Part shown: positions 16,520 to 24,855 of the stretch, piece by piece | Layout: every line of letters begins with the position of its first letter | Numbering within the stretch: the first letter of the stretch is position 1 | Assembly: GCA_910584215.1 (NCBI GenBank) | Contig: CAJTYI010000008.1 | Coordinates: 1 to 47,551 of the forward strand | Source of the DNA: an uncultured Roseburia sp. | GTDB lineage: Bacteria; Bacillota; Clostridia; Lachnospirales; Lachnospiraceae | DNA: 47,551 nt | Direction: 5' to 3' | Translations under genes and position numbers: made by a program | Notes under the pieces: generated by a model | The model's database searches: none | What the model was told of the DNA's origin: nothing | The model's input: only the letters and a program-made list of their open reading frames with translations

Positions 16520-17284
16520 ATGTACCAGTTTTTTGTAGAGGACGGCGCAGTGGGCGAAAATTTTGTGCACATTGCGGGCAGCGATGTGCATTATATCAGA
16601 GATGTGATTCGCCTGCGCGCGGGCGAGACGGTCCGCGTCAGTACTGTGTCCGCCAATTATCTGTGTGTGGTGGAGGAGATCGGTGCCAATTTCGTGCGTG
16701 CGGCGATTGCGGAGCGCGGTATCGCGGGTACCGAGTTAAAAAGCCGCATCGTTCTGTTTCAGGGACTGCCAAAGGGTGATAAGATGGAGCTTGTGATACA
16801 AAAGGCGGTGGAGCTCGGTGCGGCCGAGATTGTCCCGGTCGCGATGAAGCATTGTGTCGTAAAGTTCGACGAAAAGAGGGCGGCGGCCAAGACGGCGCGC
16901 TGGCAGAGTATCGCAGAGAGCGCGGCCAGACAGTCCAAGCGCAGTGTGATACCAAAGGTTTTGCTTCCTATGTCCTTTTCGGAGGCGGCGGACTATGCGA
17001 AAACATTGGATGTTGTTTTGCTGCCCTACGAGAATGAAAACGGTATGCAGGGCACAAAACGGGCAATGGAGCAATTGCGGCCTGGGCAGTCGATCGGTCT
17101 TTTTATCGGGCCGGAGGGTGGCTTTGCGCCGGAGGAGATTGCATCGGCAGATGATAAGATGCGGCGTATCTCCCTTGGCAGGCGGATTCTGCGCACTGAG
17201 ACGGCGGGGCTTGCGGCGTTGTCTATACTGATGTATTATTTGGAATTGGAAGAGGAGAGTGAAGATGCGGGTATATCTGGATAA
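16520..17284 (+). CDS. rsmE: 16S rRNA (uracil(1498)-N(3))-methyltransferase
   Basis: RsmE methylates N3 of U1498 in 16S rRNA. The N-terminal PUA-like domain starts MYQFFVEDG; the SPOUT knot domain carries KGDKMELVIQKAVELGA, the SAM-binding FIGPEGGFAPEEI and RRILRTETAGLAAL. The length of 254 aa is typical. CAGGAG lies 9 bases before ATG 16520. Its 3' end overlaps the next gene by 20 bases, which indicates translational coupling. Confidence 0.96.
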   Translation: MYQFFVEDGAVGENFVHIAGSDVHYIRDVIRLRAGETVRVSTVSANYLCVVEEIGANFVRAAIAERGIAGTELKSRIVLFQGLPKGDKMELVIQKAVELGAAEIVPVAMKHCVVKFDEKRAAAKTARWQSIAESAARQSKRSVIPKVLLPMSFSEAADYAKTLDVVLLPYENENGMQGTKRAMEQLRPGQSIGLFIGPEGGFAPEEIASADDKMRRISLGRRILRTETAGLAALSILMYYLELEEESEDAGISG

Positions 17285-18422
17285 TGCGGCGACGACACGG
17301 TGCAGTGACAGAGCCAAAGAATTGCTGCTGCGGCTTTTGTCGGATGACTACGGCAATCCCTCATCCTTGCATCAGATGGGAAAAGAGGCCGAGGACGCTG
17401 TGCGGGAAGCGAGAAAAAAGATTGCCAAGACGATCAAAGCGGAGGAGAAAGAGATTCTCTTTACCTCCGGCGGAACAGAGTCGAACAATCTGGCGCTCCT
17501 TGGCGCAGCTTACGCCAATATGCGGGCCGGGAAACATATTATCACTACGGTGATCGAACATGCCTCCGTGTCGGCGCCGTTGGAGTTTCTCACAGAGCAG
17601 GGGTTTGAAGTGACCTGTCTCTTGGTGGATTCCTGCGGCAGAATTTCAATAGAAGAGCTCAAAAACGCTTTGCGCCCGGATACGATACTGGTTTCGGTTA
17701 TGATGGTCAACAACGAGATTGGGACACTCCAGCCGGTGGAGGAGGCCGCGGCGGTGATAAAGGCCAACAACCCGGATACCCTGTTTCACGTCGATGCGAT
17801 TCAGGCTTACGGAAAATACCGCATTTATCCGAAACGCATGGGAATCGATCTTATGTCTGTCAGCGGGCACAAGATTCATGCGCCCAAGGGCACAGGATTT
17901 CTCTATATCAGAGATAAGGCCAAAGTAAAACCTGTGCTATATGGCGGCGGACAGCAGAGAGGGATGCGCAGCGGCACGGAGAATGTACCGGGGATTGCGG
18001 CGTTCGGGGAGGCTGCGGCGGAGAGCTATGAGGATTTCGAGCGTAAGACCGCACATATGCGCGAGCTCAGAGAGCGGTTGATGAGAGGCATCACAGCTGT
18101 CTCAGGCGTCAGCGTCAACGGGGCGGCACAAGACGGGGCAGCGCCCCATATCGTCAGTGCCAGCATCGAGGGAGTGCGCGCCGAGGTAATGCTGCATGCG
18201 CTCGAGGAGAAAGGTATCTATGTCTCCGCCGGCAGCGCCTGCTCCTCAAACAAACCGGCGGTGAGCAGGACTTTAAAGAGTATCGGATTAAGGCCGGAAT
18301 TGTTGGATGCAACGATACGTTTTAGCTTATGTGCGCATACGACATGTGAGGAGATCAACTATGCGATTGAGACGCTGTGTGAGATGGCGCCCCGATTGCA
18401 AAAGTATGCTCCCAGGCAGTGA
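17265..18422 (+). CDS. Cysteine desulfurase, NifS/IscS family
   Basis: A PLP enzyme that takes sulfur from cysteine and hands it on as a persulfide. It shows YLDNAATT at the start, FTSGGTESNN, the PLP lysine in SGHKIHAPKG (Lys203), RSGTENVPG and the active-site cysteine in SAGSACSSNK (Cys326). The length is 385 aa from ATG 17265, preceded by GGAGAG; GTG 17259 is less likely. Its position directly before thiI suggests it is the sulfur donor for 4-thiouridine in tRNA, as known for NifZ-ThiI pairs in Bacillus; that is inference from context. It could also serve other sulfur pathways. Confidence 0.93.
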   Translation: MRVYLDNAATTRCSDRAKELLLRLLSDDYGNPSSLHQMGKEAEDAVREARKKIAKTIKAEEKEILFTSGGTESNNLALLGAAYANMRAGKHIITTVIEHASVSAPLEFLTEQGFEVTCLLVDSCGRISIEELKNALRPDTILVSVMMVNNEIGTLQPVEEAAAVIKANNPDTLFHVDAIQAYGKYRIYPKRMGIDLMSVSGHKIHAPKGTGFLYIRDKAKVKPVLYGGGQQRGMRSGTENVPGIAAFGEAAAESYEDFERKTAHMRELRERLMRGITAVSGVSVNGAAQDGAAPHIVSASIEGVRAEVMLHALEEKGIYVSAGSACSSNKPAVSRTLKSIGLRPELLDATIRFSLCAHTTCEEINYAIETLCEMAPRLQKYAPRQ

Positions 18423-18439
18423 AGAAGGGAAAGAACAGT

Positions 18440-19639
18440 ATGATAAGCGATAATAAATACAAGTCTTTTTTAATTAAATATGCAGAGATTGCGGTCAAGG
18501 GAAAAAACCGTTTTCTGTTTGAGGATGCGCTGGTGGGCCGTATCCATCAGGCATTAAAGTCTGTGGACGGCAGTTTTTTCGTGCGCAAGGAGCAGGGGCG
18601 TATCTATGTGGACGCCCAGGGCGAGTATGATTATGACGAGACGGTTTTGGCGTTGCAGCATGTGTTCGGCATTGTCGGCATCTGCCCGGTGGTTCTTTTG
18701 GAGGACGAGGGATTTGATGCGCTTGCGCGCGCGGTGATCGACTGCATAGACAGAGAGTTTGCGGACAAAAAGTTTACATTTAAGGTCAACGCGCGGCGTG
18801 CGCGGAAGAATTATCCGATGGAGTCAATGGAGATCAACGCGAGTCTGGGAGAGCGCATCTTGGAGGCGTTTCCCGACACCAGAGTCGATGTGCACAAGCC
18901 CCAGGTGATGGTGTGCGTAGAGATTCGCAATCAGATCAATGTCTATTTTAAGGTGATTCCGGGTCCGGGCGGTATGCCGGTTGGCACCAACGGAAAAGCA
19001 ATGTTACTGCTTTCGGGCGGAATCGACAGCCCGGTTGCCGGCTATATGATCGCTAAGAGGGGCGTTGCCATCGATGCCACATATTTTCATGCGCCGCCGT
19101 ACACTTCGGAGCGCGCGAAACAAAAAGTAGTGGATTTGGCGAAGATTATTTCCCGCTATACCGGGCCGATTCGCTTGCATGTGGTGAATTTTACCGACAT
19201 ACAGCTTTATATCTACGAACAATGTCCGCACGAAGAGCTGACGATCATTATGCGCCGCTATATGATGAGACTGGCGGAGCATTTTGCAAAAGAGAGCGGC
19301 TGTCTGGGATTGATTACCGGGGAGAGTATCGGTCAGGTGGCGAGCCAGACGATGCAGTCGCTGGCGGCGACCAACGAGGTCTGCACCATGCCGGTCTATC
19401 GCCCGCTGATCGGTTTTGACAAGCAGGAGATCGTGGAGATTTCCGAAAAAATCAAAACTTACGAAACTTCTATTTTGCCGTATGAGGACTGTTGTACGAT
19501 TTTTGTCGCCAAGCATCCGGTGACGAAGCCAAGCATACAGGTGATTCAAAACGACGAGAAAAAGTTGTCCGAAAAGATCGACGCGCTGATTGCGCAGGCA
19601 GTCGAGACGACAGAGAAGATTCTGGTGCTGCCAGATTAG
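18440..19639 (+). CDS. thiI: tRNA 4-thiouridine synthase ThiI, without rhodanese domain
   Basis: ThiI adenylates U8 of tRNA and transfers sulfur to it, and can contribute to thiamine thiazole synthesis. The order is ferredoxin-like domain and THUMP (about 1-165), then a PP-loop ATP pyrophosphatase with LLLSGGIDSPVAGYM and GLITGESIGQVASQT. The 399-aa length ends soon after the PP-loop domain, so the rhodanese domain found in Escherichia coli ThiI is absent, as usual in Firmicutes. ATG 18440 has AAGGGAAAG upstream; GTG 18419 overlapping the previous stop is an alternative. It pairs with the adjacent desulfurase. Confidence 0.96.
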   Translation: MISDNKYKSFLIKYAEIAVKGKNRFLFEDALVGRIHQALKSVDGSFFVRKEQGRIYVDAQGEYDYDETVLALQHVFGIVGICPVVLLEDEGFDALARAVIDCIDREFADKKFTFKVNARRARKNYPMESMEINASLGERILEAFPDTRVDVHKPQVMVCVEIRNQINVYFKVIPGPGGMPVGTNGKAMLLLSGGIDSPVAGYMIAKRGVAIDATYFHAPPYTSERAKQKVVDLAKIISRYTGPIRLHVVNFTDIQLYIYEQCPHEELTIIMRRYMMRLAEHFAKESGCLGLITGESIGQVASQTMQSLAATNEVCTMPVYRPLIGFDKQEIVEISEKIKTYETSILPYEDCCTIFVAKHPVTKPSIQVIQNDEKKLSEKIDALIAQAVETTEKILVLPD

Positions 19640-19656
19640 AGAGAGGCTTAAAAAGG

Positions 19657-19681
19657 CAAAAAACCACTGGAGAGATCCAGT
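19657..19681 (-). terminator. Second (distal) copy of duplicated minus-strand terminator
   Basis: Read on the minus strand, ACTGGA and TCCAGT flank a four-base loop (19666-19681) and are followed by GGTTTTTT. It is a diverged copy of the terminator at 19703-19729, 46 bases away, and would catch read-through from the HPr-like gene or end thiI. Confidence 0.7.
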
Positions 19682-19702
19682 CAGAGAGTTGCCGCACAGG
19701 GC

Positions 19703-19729
19703 AAAAAAACCACTGGAGAAATCCAGTGG
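19703..19729 (-). terminator. Terminator of the HPr-like gene
   Basis: CCACTGGA (19710-19717), a four-base loop and TCCAGTGG (19722-19729) form a perfect 8-bp stem; on the minus strand a run of seven T follows. It lies 25 bases beyond the stop codon of the HPr-like gene and converges on thiI. Confidence 0.9.
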
Positions 19730-19753
19730 CTCTTGGGAACATTCTTTTAATGA

Positions 19754-19984
19754 TTAAACTAAATAGGGCTTTAATGTTTCCATGATCTCGTCGATATTGC
19801 TCTCCGCATGGATTGCAAGGTCGATAGGTTTGGATAAATCCAAACTGAAGATGCCCATGATTGATTTTGCGTCGATGACATATCTGCCAGAGATCAAATC
19901 AAAGTCATACTCAAACTGAGCGATTGCATTGACGAATGCCTTTACTTTGTCGATGGAATTTAAAGAAATCTGAACTGTTTTCAT
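19754..19984 (-). CDS. HPr-family protein lacking the phosphocarrier histidine
   Basis: A 76-aa protein with the HPr fold signature KSIMGIFSL, including the serine equivalent to HPr Ser46 (here Ser41). Aligning on that block, HPr His15 falls at Ser10 and the neighbouring Arg17 and Pro18 at Asp12 and Lys13, so the PTS phosphotransfer site is absent. It therefore cannot be a normal phosphocarrier. A regulatory role via the serine site, as for Crh in Bacillus, is a hypothesis. AAGGAGGT precedes ATG 19984; it has its own promoter and a duplicated terminator, so it is a single-gene unit. Confidence 0.85.
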   Translation of the reverse strand: MKTVQISLNSIDKVKAFVNAIAQFEYDFDLISGRYVIDAKSIMGIFSLDLSKPIDLAIHAESNIDEIMETLKPYLV

Positions 19985-20023
19985 ACAAATAACCTCCTTT
20001 AATGGGTCTTTATGGTTGCTTTT

Positions 20024-20052
20024 ATAGTAAAGGTTTTTGGTGAAAAAGTCAA
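20024..20052 (-). promoter_or_regulatory. Promoter of the HPr-like gene
   Basis: On the minus strand TTGACT (20052-20047), a 17-base spacer and TACTAT (20029-20024). It starts transcription about 35 bases before the ATG. Confidence 0.8.
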
Positions 20053-20101
20053 CCTAAAACTTGTCGTGAAAACTTTCTACTGGATGACCGGATGAAAAGA
20101 T

Positions 20102-20255
20102 ACTGTTCGCTCCGAGCCGTGCATTCGCTGCACGGCTTGGGGAGGATATGATTTAGGCGGCAGTTTGGGCTTCGCGAAGCGAATTGTAGTGTCCGAACTG
20201 CGCTCTACCGGTTGCGAAGTGAACAGTGACAATTAGAATGCCGCTTGCGCGGCGG
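20102..20255 (+). other. Multi-hairpin structured element upstream of mtaB
   Basis: ACTGTTCGCT (20102-20111) pairs with AGTGAACAGT (20218-20227), enclosing a 12-bp hairpin (CCGAGCCGTGCA 20112-20123 with TGCACGGCTTGG 20129-20140) and a second arm (CAGTTTGG 20161-20168 with CCGAACTG 20193-20200) that holds the palindrome GCTTCGCGAAGC (20169-20180). A further hairpin GCCGC/GCGGC (20240-20253) abuts the mtaB ribosome binding site. It may be a leader RNA or an intergenic repeat-family member. It matches no riboswitch class that I can name. Confidence 0.7.
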
Positions 20256-20268
20256 AATGAGAGGATAC

Positions 20269-21576
20269 ATGAAAAAAGCGGCGCTTCATAACCTGGGCTG
20301 TAAGGTCAATGCTTACGAAACGGAGGCGATGCAGCAGTTGTTGGAAGATGCGGGTTACGAGATTGTTCCGTTTGGACAAAAGGCGGACCTCTATGTCATC
20401 AACACCTGCGCGGTCACGAACATGGCGGACCGCAAGTCAAGACAGATGATTCACCGGGCCAGAAAGTTAAATCCAGATGCAATAGTGGTAGCTGCGGGTT
20501 GTTACGTGCAGACAAAAGAGGCTGTGGGCCTGGTGGACCGTATGGCCGACATCGTGATCGGGAATAATAAAAAACACGAACTGTTAAGGCTGATCGAACA
20601 GTACGAAAAGACCGGATGCCGGACGGCGGAGGTGTGCGACATCAACCGTGCAAAGCAGGAGTATGAACCGTTGTCCCTTGTGCGCACGGCGGAACACACG
20701 AGAGCTTTTATCAAGGTGCAGGACGGCTGCGACCAGTTCTGCAGTTACTGTATTATTCCCTATGCCAGAGGCCGGGTCAGAAGCCGGGCATTGTCCCAGG
20801 TGCTTAAGGAGGTGGAAACGCTCGCCGCGTCCGGTTATCAGGAGATTGTGCTGACAGGTATTCATCTGAGCTCTTACGGGAAAGATAACGGGGAGAACTT
20901 GCTTGGCCTGATACAAAAAGTGCATGAAGTCCAAGGTATCCGCAGGATTCGCCTTGGCAGTATAGAACCGCGCATTGTGACGGAGGACTTTGCGCGTCAT
21001 TTGTCTGCGCTGCCAAAGGTCTGTCCCCATTTTCACCTGTCCCTACAGAGTGGGTGCGACAGTGTGTTAGAGCGTATGAACCGGCGCTACACCACCGCAG
21101 AATATGCGGCGGGATGCGCGCTGCTGCGAAAATATTTTGCGCAGCCGGCCATTACGACGGATGTGATCGTTGGCTTCCCTGGGGAGACGCAAGAAGAGTT
21201 TCGTGTTACGGAGGAATATTTGGAGCAAATTCAGTTTTACGAGATGCATATTTTTAAGTATTCCGTGCGGGAAGGAACTAGGGCGGCGGCTATGGAGGGA
21301 CAGATACCGGAGCCCGTGAAAGCTGCTCGCAGCGCAGCGCTGCTGGCATTGGCCGATAAAATGTCGAAGCGCTTTCGTGACGGGTATCTTGGACAGAGTG
21401 TGACGGCGCTGCTGGAGGAACCTTTTTTCTATGAGGGAGCGCGCTATATGACCGGCTATACGCCGGAGTATATCCGGGTGGCGCTGCGGACAGAGCAGGA
21501 CAGTGCAAATCGGTTTGTGACCGGCCGATTAGAGCGGCAGCTCGTCGGTGATGTCTATCTTTTGGTTGAATTTTAG
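20269..21576 (+). CDS. mtaB: tRNA (N6-L-threonylcarbamoyladenosine(37)-C2)-methylthiotransferase MtaB
   Basis: A radical-SAM methylthiotransferase that makes ms2t6A37 in ANN-decoding tRNAs. The N-terminal UPF0004 domain holds Cys11 (HNLGCKVNAYETE), Cys47 and Cys78 for one cluster; the radical-SAM motif is CDQFCSYC (Cys154, 158, 161). LHLSLQSGCD and VGFPGETQEEF follow, with a C-terminal TRAM domain. The e-type sequence, NLGCKVNAYET rather than the MiaB form, supports MtaB over MiaB. The length is 436 aa from ATG 20269, preceded by GAGAGGA. The upstream multi-hairpin element is unusual. Confidence 0.94.
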   Translation: MKKAALHNLGCKVNAYETEAMQQLLEDAGYEIVPFGQKADLYVINTCAVTNMADRKSRQMIHRARKLNPDAIVVAAGCYVQTKEAVGLVDRMADIVIGNNKKHELLRLIEQYEKTGCRTAEVCDINRAKQEYEPLSLVRTAEHTRAFIKVQDGCDQFCSYCIIPYARGRVRSRALSQVLKEVETLAASGYQEIVLTGIHLSSYGKDNGENLLGLIQKVHEVQGIRRIRLGSIEPRIVTEDFARHLSALPKVCPHFHLSLQSGCDSVLERMNRRYTTAEYAAGCALLRKYFAQPAITTDVIVGFPGETQEEFRVTEEYLEQIQFYEMHIFKYSVREGTRAAAMEGQIPEPVKAARSAALLALADKMSKRFRDGYLGQSVTALLEEPFFYEGARYMTGYTPEYIRVALRTEQDSANRFVTGRLERQLVGDVYLLVEF

Positions 21577-21665
21577 GACAAACTATATTACAATAGATAA
21601 CAGCAATGCTTTTTATGGAACGGTAAAAGGGCTGCACAGAATGCAGTGCGGGTATGAGGAAAACT

Positions 21666-21932
21666 ATGCAGAATATCAATAATACACAATTTTTTAAAGT
21701 AGAGAAAGGGCCGGAACTAAAAGTCAGTGACGTGTTGGAAATCGTGTATCAGGCGTTGAAAGAAAAGGGCTACAATCCGGTCAATCAGATTGTTGGATAC
21801 ATTATGTCAGGTGATCCCACTTATATCACCAGCCATAATAATGCCAGAAGCCTGATTATGAAAGTGGAGCGTGACGAGTTGGTGGAAGAGGTGCTGCGGT
21901 TTTATATCCGCAATCACCGTTGGGATGCGTAG
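21666..21932 (+). CDS. ireB: IreB family regulatory phosphoprotein (UPF0297)
   Basis: A small protein known in enterococci as a substrate of the PASTA kinase IreK and a negative regulator of cephalosporin resistance. The 88-aa sequence has the family core VYQALKEKGYNPVNQIVGYI and SGDPTYITSHNNAR. Its N-terminus carries threonine in NNTQFF, a plausible phosphosite by position. GAGGA precedes ATG 21666. It sits in the conserved group with ruvX and a DUF1292 gene; a role in envelope stress here is inferred from the family only. Confidence 0.93.
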   Translation: MQNINNTQFFKVEKGPELKVSDVLEIVYQALKEKGYNPVNQIVGYIMSGDPTYITSHNNARSLIMKVERDELVEEVLRFYIRNHRWDA

Positions 21933-21968
21933 GCTTTTGATTATGAAATGTTAGGATGGTAGAGATAT

Positions 21969-22388
21969 ATGCGTATTTTGGGCTTGGACTTTGGCGCAAA
22001 GACGGTAGGTGTGGCTGTCAGCGATGAGCTTTTATTGACGGCGCAGGGAAGGGAGATTATAAGGAGGCAGTCCGCCGGCAAGCTCAGGCAGACCTTGGCG
22101 CGGATTGAGACCATAATCGCTGAGTATCAGGTTGAGCGTATTGTTTTAGGTTATCCCAAAAATATGAACAATACGGAGGGAGAGCGTTGCGAGAAAACAA
22201 AAGAGTTTAAAGAGATGTTGGAGCGCAGAACGGGGCTTCCCGTTGTACTGTGGGACGAACGGCTTACTACCGTGGCGGCGGACAGGCATATGATGGAATC
22301 CGGCATCCGCAGGGAGGAGCGCCGCAATTACGTCGATGAGATCGCGGCGGTATTTATCCTGCAGGGATATCTGGATTCTTTGCGCTAG
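21969..22388 (+). CDS. ruvX: Holliday junction resolvase-like protein RuvX (YqgF)
   Basis: A 139-aa RNase H-fold protein of the YqgF family, implicated in Holliday junction resolution and in 16S rRNA 5' maturation. It has MRILGLDFGAKTVGVAVSD at the start (the first acidic residue of the active site), LGYPKNMNNTEG in the middle, then LWDERLTT and VDEIAAVFILQGYL holding the later acidic residues. The length is typical. It is followed 12 bases later by a DUF1292 gene, the standard yrrK-yrzB order of Firmicutes. Confidence 0.95.
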   Translation: MRILGLDFGAKTVGVAVSDELLLTAQGREIIRRQSAGKLRQTLARIETIIAEYQVERIVLGYPKNMNNTEGERCEKTKEFKEMLERRTGLPVVLWDERLTTVAADRHMMESGIRREERRNYVDEIAAVFILQGYLDSLR

Positions 22389-22400
22389 AAGGGATTGTTT

Positions 22401-22658
22401 ATGCAGAAAGTTAGTTTTTTAGATCCGAAGACGGCGGAGAATACGGATTTTTTTGTGCTTGAGGAGACACAGGTAAACGGCTGTAAGTATCTTTTGGTCA
22501 CAATGGAAGAGGATGCGGACGGGGATGCCTATCTGCTCAAAGAGGTGGCGCAGGAGGCAGAGGAAGCCGTTTACGAGATGGTGGAAGAGGATGACGAGCT
22601 AAAGGCGATCGGCAAAGTGTTTGCGGAGCTTTTGGAAGATACGGACATCACATACTGA
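22401..22658 (+). CDS. DUF1292 protein (YrzB family)
   Basis: An 85-aa very acidic protein of unknown function. The family core is the beta-rich VLEETQVNGCKYLLV and the YLLKEV segment, then a Glu/Asp-rich tail. AAGGGA lies 6 bases before ATG 22401; a TTG two codons upstream is unlikely. Its conserved position after ruvX supports the assignment. No catalytic motif is visible. Confidence 0.9.
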   Translation: MQKVSFLDPKTAENTDFFVLEETQVNGCKYLLVTMEEDADGDAYLLKEVAQEAEEAVYEMVEEDDELKAIGKVFAELLEDTDITY

Positions 22659-22748
22659 TGTTTACAGAAATCTGTTTTGGTTGCCGGATATCTGTAAACA
22701 ATAGGTTTAGACGAAGAAAGAGAGAACGGAAAATAATGGAGGTTTATA

Positions 22749-24413
22749 GTGAAGAAAGCAAAAACTGAAAAGTTAAAAATCATTCCTTTAGGAGGCTTAG
22801 AACAGATTGGAATGAACATTACTGCCTTTGAGTACAAAGACAGTATTATTGTTGTGGATTGCGGATTGTCATTTCCGGAGGATGATATGTATGGAATCGA
22901 TCTGGTAATCCCGGATATTACCTATTTGAGAGATAATATTGAGCGTGTGAAAGGATTTTTTATTACCCATGGGCATGAGGACCATATCGGGGCCATACCC
23001 TATGTTTTGAAAGAGATCAATGTTCCGATTTATGCAACCAAATTGACGATCGGAATCATCGAGCACAAGTTGAGAGAACACAATATGCTGACAAAAGTAA
23101 AGCGCAAGGTCGTGCGCTATGGCCAGCATATCAATCTGGGATGTTTTCGTGTGGAGTTTATCAAGACAAATCACAGTATTCAGGATGCGGCGGCTCTTGC
23201 CATCTACTCGCCGGCGGGGACTGTGATACACACCGGAGACTTTAAAGTAGATTACACGCCAGTATTCGGCGATGCCATTGATTTGCAGCGATTCGGCGAG
23301 ATCGGCAAGAAGGGTGTGCTGGCGTTAATGTGCGACAGTACCAATGCGGAACGCCAGGGCTTTACGATGTCGGAAAAGACGGTGGGCCGCACGTTTGACG
23401 AAATATTTTCAGACAATAAGAATCACCGTATTATCATTGCCACGTTTGCGTCAAATGTAGACCGTGTGCAGCAGATTATCAATACTGCGCACAAGAATGG
23501 CAGAAAAGTAGTGGTGGAAGGCCGCAGTATGGTAAATATCATCGGCATTGCTTCGGAGCTTGGGTATATCAATATTCCGGAGAATACTCTGATTGACATC
23601 GAGGAGCTAAAGCACTATCCCGATGAGCAGACGGTGTTAATTACCACGGGCAGCCAGGGCGAGGCGATGGCTGCGCTCTCCCGCATGGCAAGCGGCATGC
23701 ACAAAAAGGTGACGATCAAGCCGCGGGATACGATTGTCTTAAGCTCTCATCCGATTCCGGGGAATGAGAAAGCCGTGTCTAAGATTATCAATGAGCTTTC
23801 GATGAAGGGCGCAAAGGTGATTTTTCAGGATGTCCATGTGTCGGGCCATGCCTGTCAGGAGGAGATCAAATTAATTTATTCGCTTGTGCGGCCAAAGTAT
23901 TCGATTCCGGTGCACGGCGAGTACCGCCATCTGATCGCACAGGCGAGACTGGCGGAAGAACTTGGCATAGAGAAAGACAATATTTTTATTCTTTCGTCGG
24001 GAGAGGTGTTAGAGCTGGACGAAGAGGGCGCTGCCATAAAAGGACGTGTGCCGGTGGGCGCGATCATGGTGGACGGCCTTGGCGTCGGTGATGTGGGCAA
24101 TATCGTGCTCCACGACCGCCAGCATCTGGCGGAGGACGGTATCATTATCGTAGTGCTGACGTTAGAGAACGGTTCGGGCATGGTGTTAGCGGGGCCGGAT
24201 ATCGTTTCACGCGGTTTTGTCTATGTGCGCGGAGCCGAGAGCCTTATGGAGGAGGCGAAACACATTCTGATCGACCGCATGGATTATTGTATGGACAAGA
24301 ATATTACGGATTGGGGACGCATCAAGACCGAGATCAAGGATTCCCTCAGCGAGTTTGTCTGGAAAGAGACGAAGCGCAGGCCGATGATCATGCCGATTAT
24401 CATGGAAGTTTAA
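22749..24413 (+). CDS. rnjA: Ribonuclease J
   Basis: A metallo-beta-lactamase/beta-CASP ribonuclease with endo- and 5'-3' exonuclease activity, central to mRNA decay and rRNA maturation in Firmicutes. The metal motif is HGHEDHIG (His74, His76, Asp78, His79), with later metal ligands in HTGDFK and the beta-CASP domain with SGHACQEE and VHGEYRH. The length of 554 aa is standard. The start is GTG 22749, with GGAGG upstream. J1-versus-J2 assignment cannot be made from one copy. The next gene is a YlbF-family protein, so two RNA-decay genes stand together. Confidence 0.96.
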   Translation: MKKAKTEKLKIIPLGGLEQIGMNITAFEYKDSIIVVDCGLSFPEDDMYGIDLVIPDITYLRDNIERVKGFFITHGHEDHIGAIPYVLKEINVPIYATKLTIGIIEHKLREHNMLTKVKRKVVRYGQHINLGCFRVEFIKTNHSIQDAAALAIYSPAGTVIHTGDFKVDYTPVFGDAIDLQRFGEIGKKGVLALMCDSTNAERQGFTMSEKTVGRTFDEIFSDNKNHRIIIATFASNVDRVQQIINTAHKNGRKVVVEGRSMVNIIGIASELGYINIPENTLIDIEELKHYPDEQTVLITTGSQGEAMAALSRMASGMHKKVTIKPRDTIVLSSHPIPGNEKAVSKIINELSMKGAKVIFQDVHVSGHACQEEIKLIYSLVRPKYSIPVHGEYRHLIAQARLAEELGIEKDNIFILSSGEVLELDEEGAAIKGRVPVGAIMVDGLGVGDVGNIVLHDRQHLAEDGIIIVVLTLENGSGMVLAGPDIVSRGFVYVRGAESLMEEAKHILIDRMDYCMDKNITDWGRIKTEIKDSLSEFVWKETKRRPMIMPIIMEV

Positions 24414-24491
24414 AAACGGGCCATTGCGTGTGCCAGGGAATCACGGGTACAGCCGATTTGTTACAGCCGGGACAGAAAGAAGGGAAGACAC

Positions 24492-24842
24492 ATGAGAGAG
24501 GAAGATCAGGTGGAGCAGGCGCTTTTAAACCTGGTGGACAGGATAAAAGAGAGCGACGAGTATATCCGTTACCGTGTGATACAGGATAAGATACATGCTA
24601 TGCCCAAGCTTGAGCAGGAGATCAATGCGTTCCGCAATGAATGTTACCGGATTCATAACAGCAACGGCGCGCTTGACATCTACGAGGAGACGGACCGTAT
24701 GGAACGAGAGTACCGCGAGTGGCGCACAAATCCGCTCGTGTCGGAGTATCTTGCGGCAGAGAGCGCTTTTTGCCGTATGTTTCAGCACATTAACTGGACA
24801 TTGATCGAGGCGATGGACTTCGAGGCAGGACTGGTAGATTAG
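24492..24842 (+). CDS. YlbF/YmcA family protein
   Basis: A 116-aa helical protein of the family whose Bacillus members YlbF, YmcA and YaaT form a complex acting with RNase Y on transcript maturation. Visible features are an all-helical, charged sequence starting MREEDQVEQALLNLVDRIKE and the family region LEQEINAFRNECYRIHN. AGAAGGGAAG precedes ATG 24492. The neighbour rnjA supports an RNA-turnover role. Which paralogue it represents is unclear. Confidence 0.8.
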   Translation: MREEDQVEQALLNLVDRIKESDEYIRYRVIQDKIHAMPKLEQEINAFRNECYRIHNSNGALDIYEETDRMEREYREWRTNPLVSEYLAAESAFCRMFQHINWTLIEAMDFEAGLVD

Positions 24843-24855
24843 GGAGCGGCAGGAT

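Noticed and set aside
22571..22837. Minus-strand 88-aa frame between the DUF1292 gene and rnjA
   Set aside because: It overlaps both flanking genes and has no family signature.
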